DNA of 64,000 nt from Ziziphus jujuba. Its lineage: Eukaryota > Streptophyta > Magnoliopsida > Rosales > Rhamnaceae. Under the pieces are notes generated by a model. The model was not told the DNA's origin. It saw nothing but the letters and a program-made list of their open reading frames with translations, and did not search any database. The stretch lies in the NCBI RefSeq assembly GCF_031755915.1, contig NC_083379.1:20036001-20100000 (forward strand), read 5' to 3'. The first letter of the stretch is position 1. Each line of letters starts with the position of its first letter. The position numbers and the translations under genes are program-made. Below, piece by piece: positions 46,580-59,582 of this stretch.

Positions 46580-47630
46580 GTATCAATTTGATACACATCA
46601 ATGCTTCCAAAGTTTGGGGATGAAGCTATTTCAATGTGGACTCATATATCTACCATTAATATTGAATACAGACTTATAAGCAACCGTGGATGCTAGAATG
46701 ATTAAAATATCTCTTATAATATTATGCAATATAGGATACTTCATTGCATTTGTCTTCCATCATGTCAATATGTCAAATTCATTAAACCTAGGTAAGATAA
46801 GTTCTTCTAAGCAATGCTTAAGCTTTAATTTGACATGATTAGTACTAGTTGTATTGCCAACAAACAAATAAGATTTTGCCAAACAATCTCTTTTTTTTTT
46901 TTTTTTTTTTTTTTTTCTTTCATGAAGTGCATCAAGTTGGGAAGATAAAGTATTTGAACTTTTGTGGGAATAAGAAACTTTTTGACTCAAACTACATATG
47001 GACTTATAAACTTGACGAATTTTTTCAATTTTAATTGAAGACTCACTCTCATAAATCATTGAAAAAATAACACTCCATCATTTTCATTTTGAACCAGGAT
47101 TCAAGACATTTGCTATAGTTAATATTCCATGCATATGACTTTAATACCTCTCTAACTTTGATATCATACATGATGACATCCTTTAAATTTTATCATACGA
47201 AGATGTAAGCCAATCATAAATTGATAACTTAATTTCACAAATTTAGGGAGAATAAATATTAGCTATAGGATATTTGGTTTTAGAAAACAACTCAATGACT
47301 ACATAAAAGTACTTCAACCTATCACATATCTTCTTAGCCAATTCTCAATCTCAATCACTTGATAAAGATCTATATCGTGATTTTTGTTTTTTTAAACAAG
47401 AAAAAACAAGATTATATTTCAAAACAGTGTTAAGCATCACATTTGTAATTTTACCTAGTTTTGCAATCAAGTGCCAATTTTTTATTGCAAAAATTTTTCA
47501 ACTGATGGTTGCTTTCAATAAATTTTCCTCTTTTTTTTTTTTTTTTTTTTTGAATCACAAATTTGCTCAACAATCTCACCAATTATTTTTAAACCATCTT
47601 CGTTTTTAAATTCAATAAATGTGCACAATA
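46580..47630 (-). pseudogene. hAT-family transposase remnant
   Basis: Minus-strand fragments occur in the order of plant hAT (RICESLEEPER/DAYSLEEPER-like) transposases: EFKNEDGLKIIGEIVEQI (about 47620-47555), KKLALDCKTR (near 47475), VIELFSKTKYPIANIYSP (about 47310-47260), IANVLNPGSKMKMMEC (about 47120-47070), LPRFNEFDIL (near 46780), then WKTNAMKYPILHNIIRDIL and STVAYKSVFNINGRYMSPH (dimerisation region, about 46760-46610). Stops, frame changes and two T-runs (46889-46915, 47530-47551) break it. No terminal inverted repeats or 8-bp target duplication found. Confidence 0.7.
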
Positions 47631-47719
47631 ATGAATTAAAAAAAATTAACCATCCAATAAATGCAAGGTAGTAGAAAGTTTATATAATGGAGGATTGACC
47701 AATATATCATTAGTAATGT

Positions 47720-47746
47720 AGTTATCTACACTCAGTGTAGATAACT
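47720..47746. repeat. Perfect 12-bp inverted repeat with 3-nt loop
   Basis: AGTTATCTACAC, loop TCA, then GTGTAGATAACT: a perfect hairpin in otherwise AT-rich DNA just upstream (minus-strand sense) of the hAT remnant. It might be a fragment of a palindromic MITE or a recombination scar. Confidence 0.8.
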
Positions 47747-49138
47747 TATAATTTAGATTCCAATTCAACAAACAACCTATCAAAGTATCACAGAAAATCT
47801 TAGAAATATATGGACATGCAGCACATAAATGAATCTAAAATGATCATACAATAAACAATTATTATAAAACTGATATTGCTCAAATATTAAAGGAAACAAA
47901 AGTAATTTTAAATTTAATAAGGTGCAACTAAAATAGATTGGCAGGGAGGATCATTTGTGGATTAGGTTCTAGGAGGCTAAGTCCGTAAGTAGGAGCATTT
48001 TGTTAAACTCTTTTATTTTAATATATGTAAAATGCATCATGCAAAGAATGGATTGAAGAATATTTTGCTTCATGATTGGTAAAGAATTCTTTTTAATGGA
48101 TTTGGATTTGCAAAAGGAATTTTTATTGAATCATATTAAATTTTGCATATCATGGATTGAAGCATTTTACTTTGACACTCTTGAATTGTGTGAGTAGAAT
48201 TTTTAATTGATATTGTGATTTGTTTTCAAAGAAAGTAAGACTATTTATCTTAAAACTTTATTATCTATTATATATATATAATGCATAGTGCATTTAAGTA
48301 TTTTTAGCATGATGTCTAATATGAAGAATTCTTTTTGACTTGGAACATATGAATGAGAAGTTTCCTACATCAATTTGCATATGGCATGCTTTGCATACAA
48401 TGATTTTGGTACATAATGTATTGAAAAAAGATTTTGTAAAGCTTTTCATTTATGCTCTAAAAATATTTTTCAAAGAAATATTTTTTCTCTGGCGAAGTGT
48501 CTAATTGTAAAGTAAAATTGATTTTGAGTGTTTGAAAGCCTTTGATATGCTTAGTTTGAGCTATAATTTTGAATTTATTTTAAAAGCACTTGGTTTTGCA
48601 TATTATTACAAATTGTTTTGGAAATGTGGATTTAGAAATTCATTTGAAGCTTGATTTACCTAATTTTTGGCATTGTTGCTTATTAATAATAAAACTTGAT
48701 TTGGTTTTCTTGTACCATAGATTTACATTTGGGATTATTGTTTCAATTCACATTATAATTTAAATTTGGAGCTTGCTTAGTCTGGAATATAATCTGTGGG
48801 ATGTGGTAGTATTATTTGATTTTATATACATCCCGTTTTATTAGGAAGGAAGCCATACTATAAAGCGAGATATGTTATCTATAACGTTGAACTGACATGA
48901 TATATATATTTTTTTAATTTTCTTCATTTTCTTTTTTTTTTCTTTTATCTAACTTCGAAATATACATCCAGCATGCATACGCTAAAAAGCAAACATTTAT
49001 TTTGTGTTTTTCATTTTTTTTTTATTTTTTGATTGAAAATTTAACCAAATTTAGAAATTTCAAATCCAATTAATAATACAAGGTCAAATAAAGACAGAAA
49101 AGTATATTTTATTATTATTTAATAATTTATTATTGTTG

Positions 49139-49169
<31 letters not shown>

Positions 49170-50171
49170 CATTTTATATAGAAACCAAAAACCAAAAAAG
49201 AAAAAAAAAAAGGTGTGCAAACTTTGGTAAGAGTTTAGAGGGAGATTAAGGGATAATAATTTACTAGAAAAAGAAAAAAGTAAATGCAACACACTTGTAA
49301 ACAACTGGAAAATCTCTTAAAAGGGATCATAACTCAAGAAATGCAGGCAAGCAAAGAAGGACATTTGGACTAATGGGCCAACCTAATTTTTTTAATATTA
49401 TATATATAATTTTTTTATTGGTTATTTACTTTAAATTGCCTCCAATAAAAATATTGACATATGTTATATGGTTTACAAATAGTACTTTCTATTTGTGAAT
49501 AGTTTCAAATTGTGTTAGGAATCTTTTGAGAGTTTTTTTATGCGGATCCCATTACTTTATGGTTATAAAATATTATATTGGAGATTTTTGTAACTATCTT
49601 TTAAACTCAATCCTAAATAAAAAATACATCTTTCATCCTATTTGTACTTTACAATCTACAATAATAGAAAGACAATAAAAAATTAAAATTGTTTTCCTCT
49701 TTCATAGTTTTAGCCTTGCATTATTTTTTTTTTAATTCCATTTATAAAAGAAAATCATGTAGCTTGTTTTTAGTGTTTTTGTTTTTATTTTTGCTCTTAT
49801 TTTGTTTTATTTTGTATGCATGTATGCAGATATATATATATATATATATATATTGCTTAGAAAATAATAACATGTTTATCAACTATTTTTTATTTTATTA
49901 TTATTTGTCATTATAACTATGTTTATTTTATACATATATATATATATATAACCACAATCTTTTTTTTTTTAAGTTTAGAATTTAATATTTTTATAAATTG
50001 ATCTTTTAAATATTTTTTTGTATCAATATGTCAATTTTGATTTATATAGATGGGAAATTATCTACAACTGTTGGGTATTTTAATTTAGAAGTCGACACAA
50101 AATTAGCAATTGCTAATCATAATACAATTTTTGAATACATTTGCAAAATCTCAAAGAATTAAAGCCAATAT
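47747..50171. other. Intergenic, AT-rich, no gene seen
   Basis: Contains simple repeats: TTATTA at about 49108-49170, A-run at 49200-49211, TA tracts at 49829-49852 and 49931-49950. No recognisable coding domain on either strand. Confidence 0.4.
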
Positions 50172-50330
50172 TAATGTTGATATTAGTGCTTTGGAACGTG
50201 ATCTAGGATTACATACATAGATATAAGACTATCTTGTCAATAAATATGACGAAGCTCAATAAGCTTATAATAATATTGGTTCGGACCAACCTTAGCTTTC
50301 AAATTATCCAAAATATGATGTGCAAGTTGT
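50172..50330 (+). pseudogene. hAT-like (TTF zinc-finger type) transposase fragment
   Basis: The plus-strand frame reads NVDISALERDLGLHT, then DYLVNKYDEAQ, AYNNIGSDQP and NYPKYDVQV with interrupting stops. It resembles the N-terminal block of plant TTF-type zinc-finger/hAT proteins (LERDPG.R..I..Y..N..DE.RRAY...GP.QP....P). It is a short isolated piece; no transposase core was found nearby. Confidence 0.5.
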
Positions 50331-52269
50331 TAAAATATTTCTACAACATTATTTACAATTTTTTACAAGAGGCAAGTTGTAAATTCACTTAATAGTTTAT
50401 GCAATTAAATTTGATTAAACATTTACAATATTCAATGCCTTTTGTAAAAGATATATATTGTAAATACATTATAAAAATCTTGATTACTTAGCACAAAATA
50501 TCCTCTTTTTTTCTCCTTTCCACTGTTTTTTATTGTGCATAGTGTCTTGTTCTTCTTCAAACTTCTTTATTGAAGAATTAGTTTTCTTTTTTTTTTTTTT
50601 TAATTTTCGTAAAAGCTTTTGCAATGTTTGCCCTTCATTATCTTGCTTTGAAGAACTTCACACTATTTTTTTCTAGTACAATGTAGTTCTTTGATTTTTA
50701 AATTTTTTATGAGGATTTTTTGTTCGGATTCTGATGAAGAGCTCTGCAGTGTTTGGATTCTAATTGAAAACATTTAATTTTTAATTTTTAATTTTTGAAT
50801 GTAGTTCTTTGATTTTGATTTTGCTTATGGCTTGGGTTAAGGCAAATCTTCAATTTTAGTTTTGCATTTTTGTTTGTATATTACTTTTATATTTTAGTAA
50901 TTCTTTGGTTTTAACATTATTTATTGAAATTAATTTTATTTTCTTTTTCAAATTATTCATTCTCAACTATTTGTTCATCAATATAATGTTAGAATTTGAA
51001 GATTCCTATAGAATTTTTCATCTTATAGGATTTTCTTTATTCATTCGCAATTGTATAAGTATTGCATTTTGGATTTTGGGTGAATTTATTTTGGCAATCT
51101 TCTTTTCTTTGTTTTTAATTTGTTTTGGCTGTAATCTTATCTTGGATTTCCATATGTAATTTTCTTTATTTGTTCACAACAATCTTCATTTTTCCATTCA
51201 ATGTAGCTCTTTCTTAAAGCTAAGCCGGGATTTTTTTAAAAATTCATCAATCTTTAGGGCAAATACAAAAATAGCACCTCTCTCTTTTTCTCTGGTTTTA
51301 ACTTTTTACTACTTGTATGCTGTCTGTTGAGCTTATTCACACCATATCTCTTTATAACTTTGATTAATAGTATCTTTAATGTGATTTTTTTAAATAAAAA
51401 AATAATATAATAAATTCATAATTTATCCAAAGGAATAAATTAGAGTTGGTTTATAGTTTGAATCATGTTTAGAAATATATATATATATATATATATGGTG
51501 CCATTGCATAAGAAAGTAAGAGTTTATTTGCTACATATACACATATCAATCATATTTATTTAGAGTATGTACTTTTCAATTACATATACAGGAGACATAC
51601 TAAAGTATTATTACCTATGCTATTAGGATCAAGTTTTATTAATTTTTATTTTATCCGCATAAAAATTTGTGCTTTAAGTTTTGTTATACTCTACCTGACG
51701 ATTTGAGTATTTATTTTCAATGTAACCTTTAATGAGAATGCTAATTCCTTTTAACATATATGTCAAACTGTAAACCTTATATATATAGTTTAAAGGCTAC
51801 TTTCATTGTGTTATGTATATTACCTAATATGCTTTTATTGGCTTCTGAATGTATCTACTATTCTCTCTTATTTCATATTGATATTTAATTTTATACATTT
51901 AAAGCCTAATTTGTATATTCCATAATTGACCATAATTTAGATTGCTTTATCAACTAGCTGCATTAAACATTTTTAGCTATATTCAGACTTATTTTTTATT
52001 TATTTTTTTGGATTTATTAATTGGTGAAGTAGAATTTTCAGAATTAGTGTTTGTTAATTTTTACATGTATGGTATTTCTAAACGTTAACAAAAAAAAAAC
52101 GGATAAAGTCTGGTCACTCAATCCAAATAGGTTAATTGAATTAAATTTTTTTTTATGATTTATATTAGGAGTTAACTTATTAAAATTTATTAGTGTTAAA
52201 CATTTTGAATGATCATGCAAATATAAAGTTTCAAGAGGGTATTTATAAGGAGTTTGAAGGTTTGCCAAT
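50331..52269. other. Intergenic, T-rich plus strand, no gene seen
   Basis: Highly T-rich plus strand (T-run 50589-50601; TA tract 51475-51496). Open frames such as 50905-51159 are T-rich low-complexity runs without domain similarity. Nothing supported. Confidence 0.4.
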
Positions 52270-52400
52270 ATGGCTCAAGTTAAGGAGGGTAACCCAAATA
52301 AAATTTCATATCCTTGTAGACATTGTTTGAATTGATGTCATCAAAGTTTTTACATAACGCATGAACACTTAGAGACAAATGGAATAGACCCTACCTATAA
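52270..52400 (+). pseudogene. CACTA transposase-associated domain fragment
   Basis: The plus-strand frame from an ATG at 52270 contains NPNKISYPCRHC, a stop, then THEHLETNGIDPTYK. This matches the transposase-associated domain of CACTA (En/Spm) TNP2-type proteins (I.CPC..C.N, H....GID..YT.W). Only this ~45-codon piece is recognisable; the rest of the transposase is absent and the frame is broken. Confidence 0.55.
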
Positions 52401-53595
52401 GGTTTTTTCCATTGGAAAAATCCAATATTTCCACAACTGGAAAAATTTACAATTTTCATATATATATATATATATATATATATCTATATATAATACGTAA
52501 ATACACCTTATGTTATATATAATATTATAATGATAAAATATACATTTTTTGGTGCAACCAATAAAAGGTAAAAAAATTCCATGCTCCTTCAATCAATTCT
52601 TTCACTTCACATCTAACTTTAATATATACATAGACACACTTTATGCCCTATATATAAAATATCATAATAATAAAAATATATATTTTTGAATAGAACCAGT
52701 AAAAGGTAAAAAAAAAAAAAAAAAAAAATATGATACTCATTCAATCATTCAATCCAGATCCAAAATCGTCCCTCTTAAGTCACTATCCCATTTGATATTG
52801 ATTAATATTTGCTATAAATAATAAGGAGAAGGGGAGATGATTTTTTTTCTAATTGATGATTTTGGAGGGAATTCAAAAGAACCTCATGACAATACGTAAC
52901 AATTTTCATTATTGACTATTAAACTTTTATATTATATATATATATATATATATATATTGAGGTATTATTTTGTGTCCATATGTTGGTTTGTCCCTAGTTT
53001 AGATGAGATTTCATTAGATTTTCATTAAGGATGTCCAACGGAACTTCCCTAGATAAGACCACTCGGGATTCCTATATATATTCTTGAGGCAGATCTTGTC
53101 ATTTAATCATGTACAAATTAGCTTATTTTGAAAATGAGTTACATGTTTAACTTCTTTTCTTTGATTTGGCACATCGATTATTTGTTATTACTATTAATTT
53201 GATAAGTGACTAGTTATAAGTTTAGCTTTGATTATTTGCACATTAGCTTAAGTTGAAGATGGGTTATTTTTAAGCTTTCTAATTATTTTCATGCTTGTTT
53301 TGTTGGTTGTAAAGATAGATATTATCACTGGATTTGGATTTGGAGAGCTTTTTTTAATCATTTCTTAAAAAATGTATTAATTCATATTTAGGTCATATAG
53401 TTTTTAGTAATTAGTTTATTTTATTGGACATGAAAAATTGTTTTTTTTTTTTTAAGTGTTTCAAATTTATTTCTTATATACTAGACTATTAATTTCATTA
53501 ATATGTTAACGAAACTTATGGTTAATTAACTTTGGATTTTAGTTATATATTTTTATAATTTATTTATGATAAAACTTTTAAAATTATAATATATG
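52401..53595. other. Intergenic, AT-rich, no gene seen
   Basis: TA tracts at 52460-52482 and 52934-52958, an A-run at 52710-52728, and a repeated ATACATAGACACACTTTATG/AATACACCTTATG-like phrase at about 52500 and 52630. No coding recognised. Confidence 0.4.
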
Positions 53596-53613
53596 TACAC
53601 ACACACACACACA

Positions 53614-53672
<59 letters not shown>
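53596..53672. repeat. (CA)n(TA)n compound microsatellite
   Basis: About 58 bp of alternating CA with one GA interruption, followed by about 20 bp of alternating TA. A likely length-polymorphic marker. Confidence 0.95.
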
Positions 53673-53673
<1 letters not shown>

Positions 53674-53689
53674 AAAGAAATTATGAGCT

Positions 53690-54070
53690 ACTTAAATTTT
53701 AATAATAAACTTTTAATCACAGAGTAGGTAATGACTAAATTATATTCAATCACACATTTAGTTATGACTAATATATTTACAGTTACAAGTTTTGCTCGTG
53801 ATTAGTCATGAAGTAAGTTGCGATTAATATATTTTTTTTATCATAAAGTCAGTTGTAAACATAAGAAATTTTTACAAGTTATTGTATTTTGGTTCAACTT
53901 TTAGTCACAGAGTTAGATAATGACCAAAAGTATATTTGATCATGAATAGTTTTATTCCCGACTAAAGCTTTTAGTCACAATTTTTTTGTCACAAGTTGGT
54001 AACAACCAATCTTCATGACTAAAACCATTAGTAATGGATTTCTTCATCTTTAGTTGCAAAGTTTGTCATG
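53690..54070. repeat. Cluster of TTAGTCA(C/T)-type words, possible DNA-transposon subterminal region
   Basis: TTAGTCAC, TTTAGTTATGACTAA, GATTAGTCATGA, CTTTTAGTCACA and GACTAAA words recur on both strands about every 30-50 bp. Dense short motifs in both orientations are typical of CACTA subterminal regions, and a CACTA coding fragment lies 1.3 kb upstream. No CACTA...TAGTG termini were found, so assignment is tentative. Confidence 0.45.
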
Positions 54071-55096
54071 ATCAAGTCTTTTTCCATAATGATCTTAGTT
54101 TGTGTAGAATCTAATATGATTGAAACCAAAATAATTGATGTGCCTGTGAATACTTGATGGATAGATATCGGAGCAACAATTTATGTTACTAATTCATTAA
54201 AAAAAATAGCAAGCCAAAGAAAGCCAATCAGTCTTAAATAGTTTCTACATATATGGGAGAAAACTCAACAGTTAGGTAAATATTTTTGGAAGAATTGAGT
54301 TCAAACTAGTTACAGGTTATATCCTGAAGTTATAGGATATTTCATATCTACCTTAATAAGGAAGAATTTACTTTCTATATTCCTTTTGGACAATTACGAG
54401 TATAGTTTGTCTTTTGGAAAAAGCAAAGTTATAAGGCAATTTGTATCAACTTGATTTATGTGATGGTACATATATTAACTCCTCTATTAAAGTAATTATT
54501 GCTCCTATTGTTGCTTTCAACCATGCAAAATTTGGTGAATATTCTTCTATGTTGTGATATAATTGACTAAAACATATTTCTAGACAAAAAATGGAAAGAT
54601 TAGTAAAGGATGGTCTACTTACCAATCTAGATTTCTTAGACTTTTCAACTTGTGTTGAATGTGCTAAGGGTAAATTAACTATTAAAACTAACAAGAATAA
54701 AATTGCAAGATGTGAACATGTTTTGCATCTAGTTTACACTAATATTTGTAAACCATTTATATCATATGCTTTATAAGAGTATAGGTATTTTATAACCTTT
54801 AGTGGTGACTTCTCTTGTTATGGACATGTTAAGGTTATCCATGAGAAGTCTAACCCTTTAATTGTCTTTAAAAAGTTTAAAGTCAAGTTGGAACTTTAAA
54901 AGAATGAAAAGTTAATGGCTGTGAGGTCTAACAGAGGCAGTGAGTATTATGATAGATATGATGAGATTGGACAGAATCCAAGACCATTTGCAAGATACTT
55001 GTAGGATTGTGGCATTGATGCACAATATACAATACATGGTACTCCTTAGTAAAATGGTATTGCAGGTAGGAGAAACCGTACCTTGTTGGATATAAT

Positions 55097-55256
55097 AAGG
55101 TATATGTTGGAAATGACAGGACCTAATCTTTTCAAAGGCTTATCGGCAATAAAAATGGCCATTAAGCGGCTATGGTAAGGTATATGTTGGAAATGACAGG
55201 ACCTAACCTTTTCAAGGGCTTATCAGTAGTGACAATGGCCATTAAGCGGCTTAAAC
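55097..55256. repeat. 80-bp tandem duplication across an LTR insertion junction
   Basis: Units 55097-55176 and 55177-55256 each begin AAGGTATATGTTGGAAATGA and continue into CAGGACCTAA and GGCCATTAAGCGGCT. The first 17 bases are copia integrase and the rest is the left end of the solo LTR. The duplication therefore arose after that LTR inserted. The copies differ at several positions. Confidence 0.85.
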
Positions 55257-58200
55257 CAGTATCACCAAGTTAAGAATACTTCAACTTTAGAAATAGTATT
55301 CATTAAATCATCATTTTTCATAATTTTAAGAAATGTTAATCATACACCCATCAATTCATTCATTAACAAAATCAATATTATAAGTTTAAGTCTCCAATTT
55401 ATCAAAACAAACTACAAATGAGAATGCATACGTAATACATTTCTATAATAAAAATATATAACATAGTCCAATATAAAATTAGTTTAACATTTTATCTCCA
55501 AGCTTGTACTCTCACCACTGTCAACTTAGTCAATTGCAACCCATTATACTTAACCAATACATGTAGGAGTTAGATAAGGAGGGATTAGTACATATATTCA
55601 GTAAATGGGTTTTTAGACACCCACACAAACTATCAATTGAATAGTATAGCAAAATAATATAGTATAATATAAGTAATGAGATACCTTAATGCAATGCAAT
55701 GCAATTGTAAAAAACTTGCGATCCAGTAGATAAGAATTCATGCGAAACCTTTTGGAAAACAATTTTAATGAAAATCCAAGTTTCAATCACATATACAGAA
55801 TAAATCATAAATGTTGGATGGGAAAACCAATAATTCTATTGTAATCTGGGGAAACATCTACTTTCTAGGTCAATGACAGATTATTTAACTGCCTCCAATA
55901 CCTGAAAACGATAGATATCTCAAACCAAAATAAAAAGATATATCCAACGATAACCAAAATCAAATATCCAAATCCATATACATATCTATAATCATAACTT
56001 TCACTCTGGTCTTTGGTAACCAAACCAAATCCAGATATCAACTCTGCCTATTTCAAGTTAGCGATCAACTCTGAAGCCATTGTTAGGCCTACCTGTCTCC
56101 CAAAGGGATCAATTTGGGGCCATATGACCACTTTGATCCTAGTGCTTATATTGGTCAAACTAAGTCTAAAGATCAAACCAATTGATCGAGAAACTCAAGG
56201 TTGTTGAAACCATATACACAACCCATCAAGTTAAGCTCCAAATCAACCCAAGTTTATCCATATAATTAATAATAAAAATTGAAAAAGCTCTAGGACGAAT
56301 CCATATCCTTATTTGTAATCAACTAAGCAAGCTCCAAGCTTAAACCATAATCCAATAGCAAATTGGTAAGCTCCAGGTCTAAACTAAATCCATATAGAAT
56401 CTAAAATTCATACAATTCAATTTAAAATACCAACAAAAAGAATTAAATCAATTTCAAAAGGGTTTCAAATCAAAAGATACCATAAATCAAATCAATCTCA
56501 ATTAAACAGGCAATATTGTCAAAAAAAGTTTAAGTAAATCAATTCATTACCTAAGAATTTCAAAATCTGGTTTTTTTAATGAAACCATCATTATTAATAT
56601 GCAAAACCAAATACTTTTCAAATATTTTCTCAAAGCCAACAATATCAGCATGGAAATCCAAAGCTTTTAAATGCTTTTCCAAAACCACAATCTTAATCAA
56701 GTATATCAAATATTTTCAAAATCTTAAACCTTGATGTTTTATGATTATATGTTTCATTTTAAGAAAATATATCCTGTTAAGATTATTTTTAAAACATGAG
56801 CAATCAGCTTTGATAAATCATTTTATAGTGCATCAAATACCAAAATCATTGAATGCAAAATATGCCACATGTAGAATGATGAAAGAAAATCCTATTCAAA
56901 TTTTACAAACTCAATTGAACTTTCCATAATTTACCACTGTGCCAAAAGTACTTTAATACATTATTCAATATACAAAAATAATCAATATAATTTAAGAGAA
57001 TATAGTGCCACTCAACTTTAAAAAAAAAAAAAAAATTAGATCAATTCACTCTCCAAAATTATGATACCCAATAAAAAAATTCAACTTACACAATTCCAAC
57101 AATTTCAAAGTAAAAAGCTTTAATGCATGATTTCAAAATGCATTACCATAGTTCAATCAAATTCCCATTACCAATTTTAAATTCAATTATTTTCTAATAA
57201 GTTAAGGAATCATAATGTGTTCCAATGCATGTCATGCATGATATATTATTCTATATTATTCATATATATATATATATATATAATTTAAGAAAATACCCCC
57301 ACTCACAAACTAAACCTCCTATAACGTAACCCATGAATAGATCTCATTGCCAGACTCTTTCCGACGCTTTGTTGTTAAAGATAAAACTATATCTTTGTTA
57401 TTACTCTACCAAAGAATCAAATAATGCACTTCTAAGTAGAAATTATTATCTTACAAAGAAATGAACCATACAAGATATCATTTCTATCCATACAACATTG
57501 TCTTTCAAAAACCATTATATCAATCACCAAGACAACTTCTTTTCCTATCAAAATTTTCAACTTAGGCAATGAGTTACTTTAGCAACCAAACTTCCATACA
57601 TAATATCCCAAATACCAACAAATTACAAACCAAAATCCAAATATTATCCAACATTTCAACTTACCAACAAATTAGAATTGAAACCATAAATTATTCAGGA
57701 ATTCCAACACATTAACAAGATATCGCTTAATAAATCCAAATTAACTTAAATCCTAAACTCAAACTCTTGAACTTAACACTAAACCAAAAGCATACTTCAA
57801 TAAACAAATCTTGTATTTTCCAAATAACTCCAAAATTCCAAAGAAAATCAAATTCAATCTCAAAATACACTAATTCTAAAACAAACACGCAAACTAAATT
57901 TAAAAATTCATCTCCAAAATACCTTGAACCTAAAAATAACTTGAACCAAAGAAAAATTTTAAATTTCCAAATATTTCAAACAAAAGTGACAATTTCCTTC
58001 TAAAGATAATTAACCCCAAGACATGCATGTACTAAATTTATCAAAACCAATAGGTGCAAATATATTTTAACCTCCATAACAAACCCATTCACCATGCATG
58101 GAATTTAAACCAATTCCACAATTCCAAAGCTCAACAAATTTCCTAAATCCAGAATAATTCACTTAGAAAATCCAAAAAAAAGCTTTGCTTAGAAATCATT

Positions 58201-59378
58201 CATACATGCTCAACTTAAGCCTTGAATTCTAAAAACTGAACATTAAAACTTGCAAATCGATCAACAAATTTAACATGCAAACTGAAGAACATCATCATCA
58301 AAGTAGAATCACCATATTTTCAGCATTCAAGCAAACCAACCAATAAAAATTAATCCAATAGTCCAAATCTCAAATCAAACCAACATGCAATATCATCCAA
58401 CGTTAAATCACTTTTATAAAAACACAAACAACTTCCCAAATTCATAAATCTGGACTCATCGAACCTTAGAAATCAAGGATCAACTACATGCAAAACCAAT
58501 ATTCAAGAGAAACACTTACAAAATTTCAAAAATCTAAAAGATTAAGGTAACCCACGGCATGCATGTATATTAAATCAACAATTCCACTTTAAAACTTGAA
58601 TGACCAAGCTCAAAATCAACATGCATTGATAAAAACCAAGGATCCATAAAAAAACCAACTCTTTCAACAAATTGTTCACATGCAATCTAAAATTCCAACT
58701 TCAAACTCAAATACCCATAGAAATTTCTCAAATCCAAACCGACTCCATGTAAAAAAAAAGATAAATTTGTAGATGATAGCAAGGATGCGTTTTAGCCTTT
58801 AGAGAAAATGGAGGAATTGATGCTAGTTGTGTTTTAAAAAGAAAACAATTAAATGAAATGATGACAATGTGTTAACGGCCATGGGTTCAAGAAGAAAAGG
58901 AGAAGAGAAAAGGTAAGGAGAGCTTCGGTTTTAAAGGAGCAAGAAAGGAAAAGATGATGCTAGAGATGAAACAGTGGTGATGTTGGTGTTTTGGTCTTGG
59001 AAAGAAGATAGAGAAAAGAAAAAAAAAATGAGAGTGGTGGGGAGAGCTCTCAATGAAGTAAAGACCATGAAGAGTGAAAAATGAGAAGAAATAATGGTCT
59101 TGAAGGTTTATACAGACCAAAAAAAGTGTGGATAAAAAGGGTAATTCAAAAGGTTTGGCATGCATAATGACATATATATCCTTACTCCCCTTTGAAAAGT
59201 GTGGCCTATTCCCCTCCATCCTTTCCTTTCTTTAAAAGACCCTTTTAATAAAAATATTTTAAACCTTAACATATATATATATATATATATACAAATATAC
59301 CATTTGCGATTTCCATTGCTTTTAATTTGATTTTATTTTTATGCACTAAATCAAAATAAATTACCCTCATATATATAA

Positions 59379-59411
<33 letters not shown>

Positions 59412-59582
59412 AAAAAAAATTTTGCCTTAATAAAAATTTGTGACCCCCAAATAATAAATTAAAAAAAATTCACCACCATTTCCAAAGAAAAACTTAGGTG
59501 AGAGAACAAAAATGCAAGTAAGGTGTCAACAAAATTTACTTAGGGAAAAATAAGCAAATAGAATTAAGATCAAGATGTTACA
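55114..59582 (-). mobile_element. Solo LTR (4469 bp), gypsy-type, inserted in copia integrase
   Basis: Starts TGACAGGACC and ends GATGTTACA on the plus strand, so on the minus strand it begins TGTAACATC. Flanks are GGAAA (55109-55113) and AGAAA (59583-59587), a 5-bp duplication with one change. Removing the insert and one copy restores the copia integrase frame. No gag or pol coding and no second LTR copy were seen across 4.4 kb; apparent frames are AT-rich noise. The termini resemble those of the 3560-bp solo LTR at 864-4423 (GGACC near one end, GTTACA at the other), suggesting related long-LTR gypsy families. TA tracts occur at 57264-57280, 59271-59290 and 59384-59406. Confidence 0.78.

Noticed and set aside
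57767..58003. 78-codon Asn/Ser/Lys-rich frame
   Set aside because: Lies inside the 4469-bp solo LTR and reflects AT-rich composition only.
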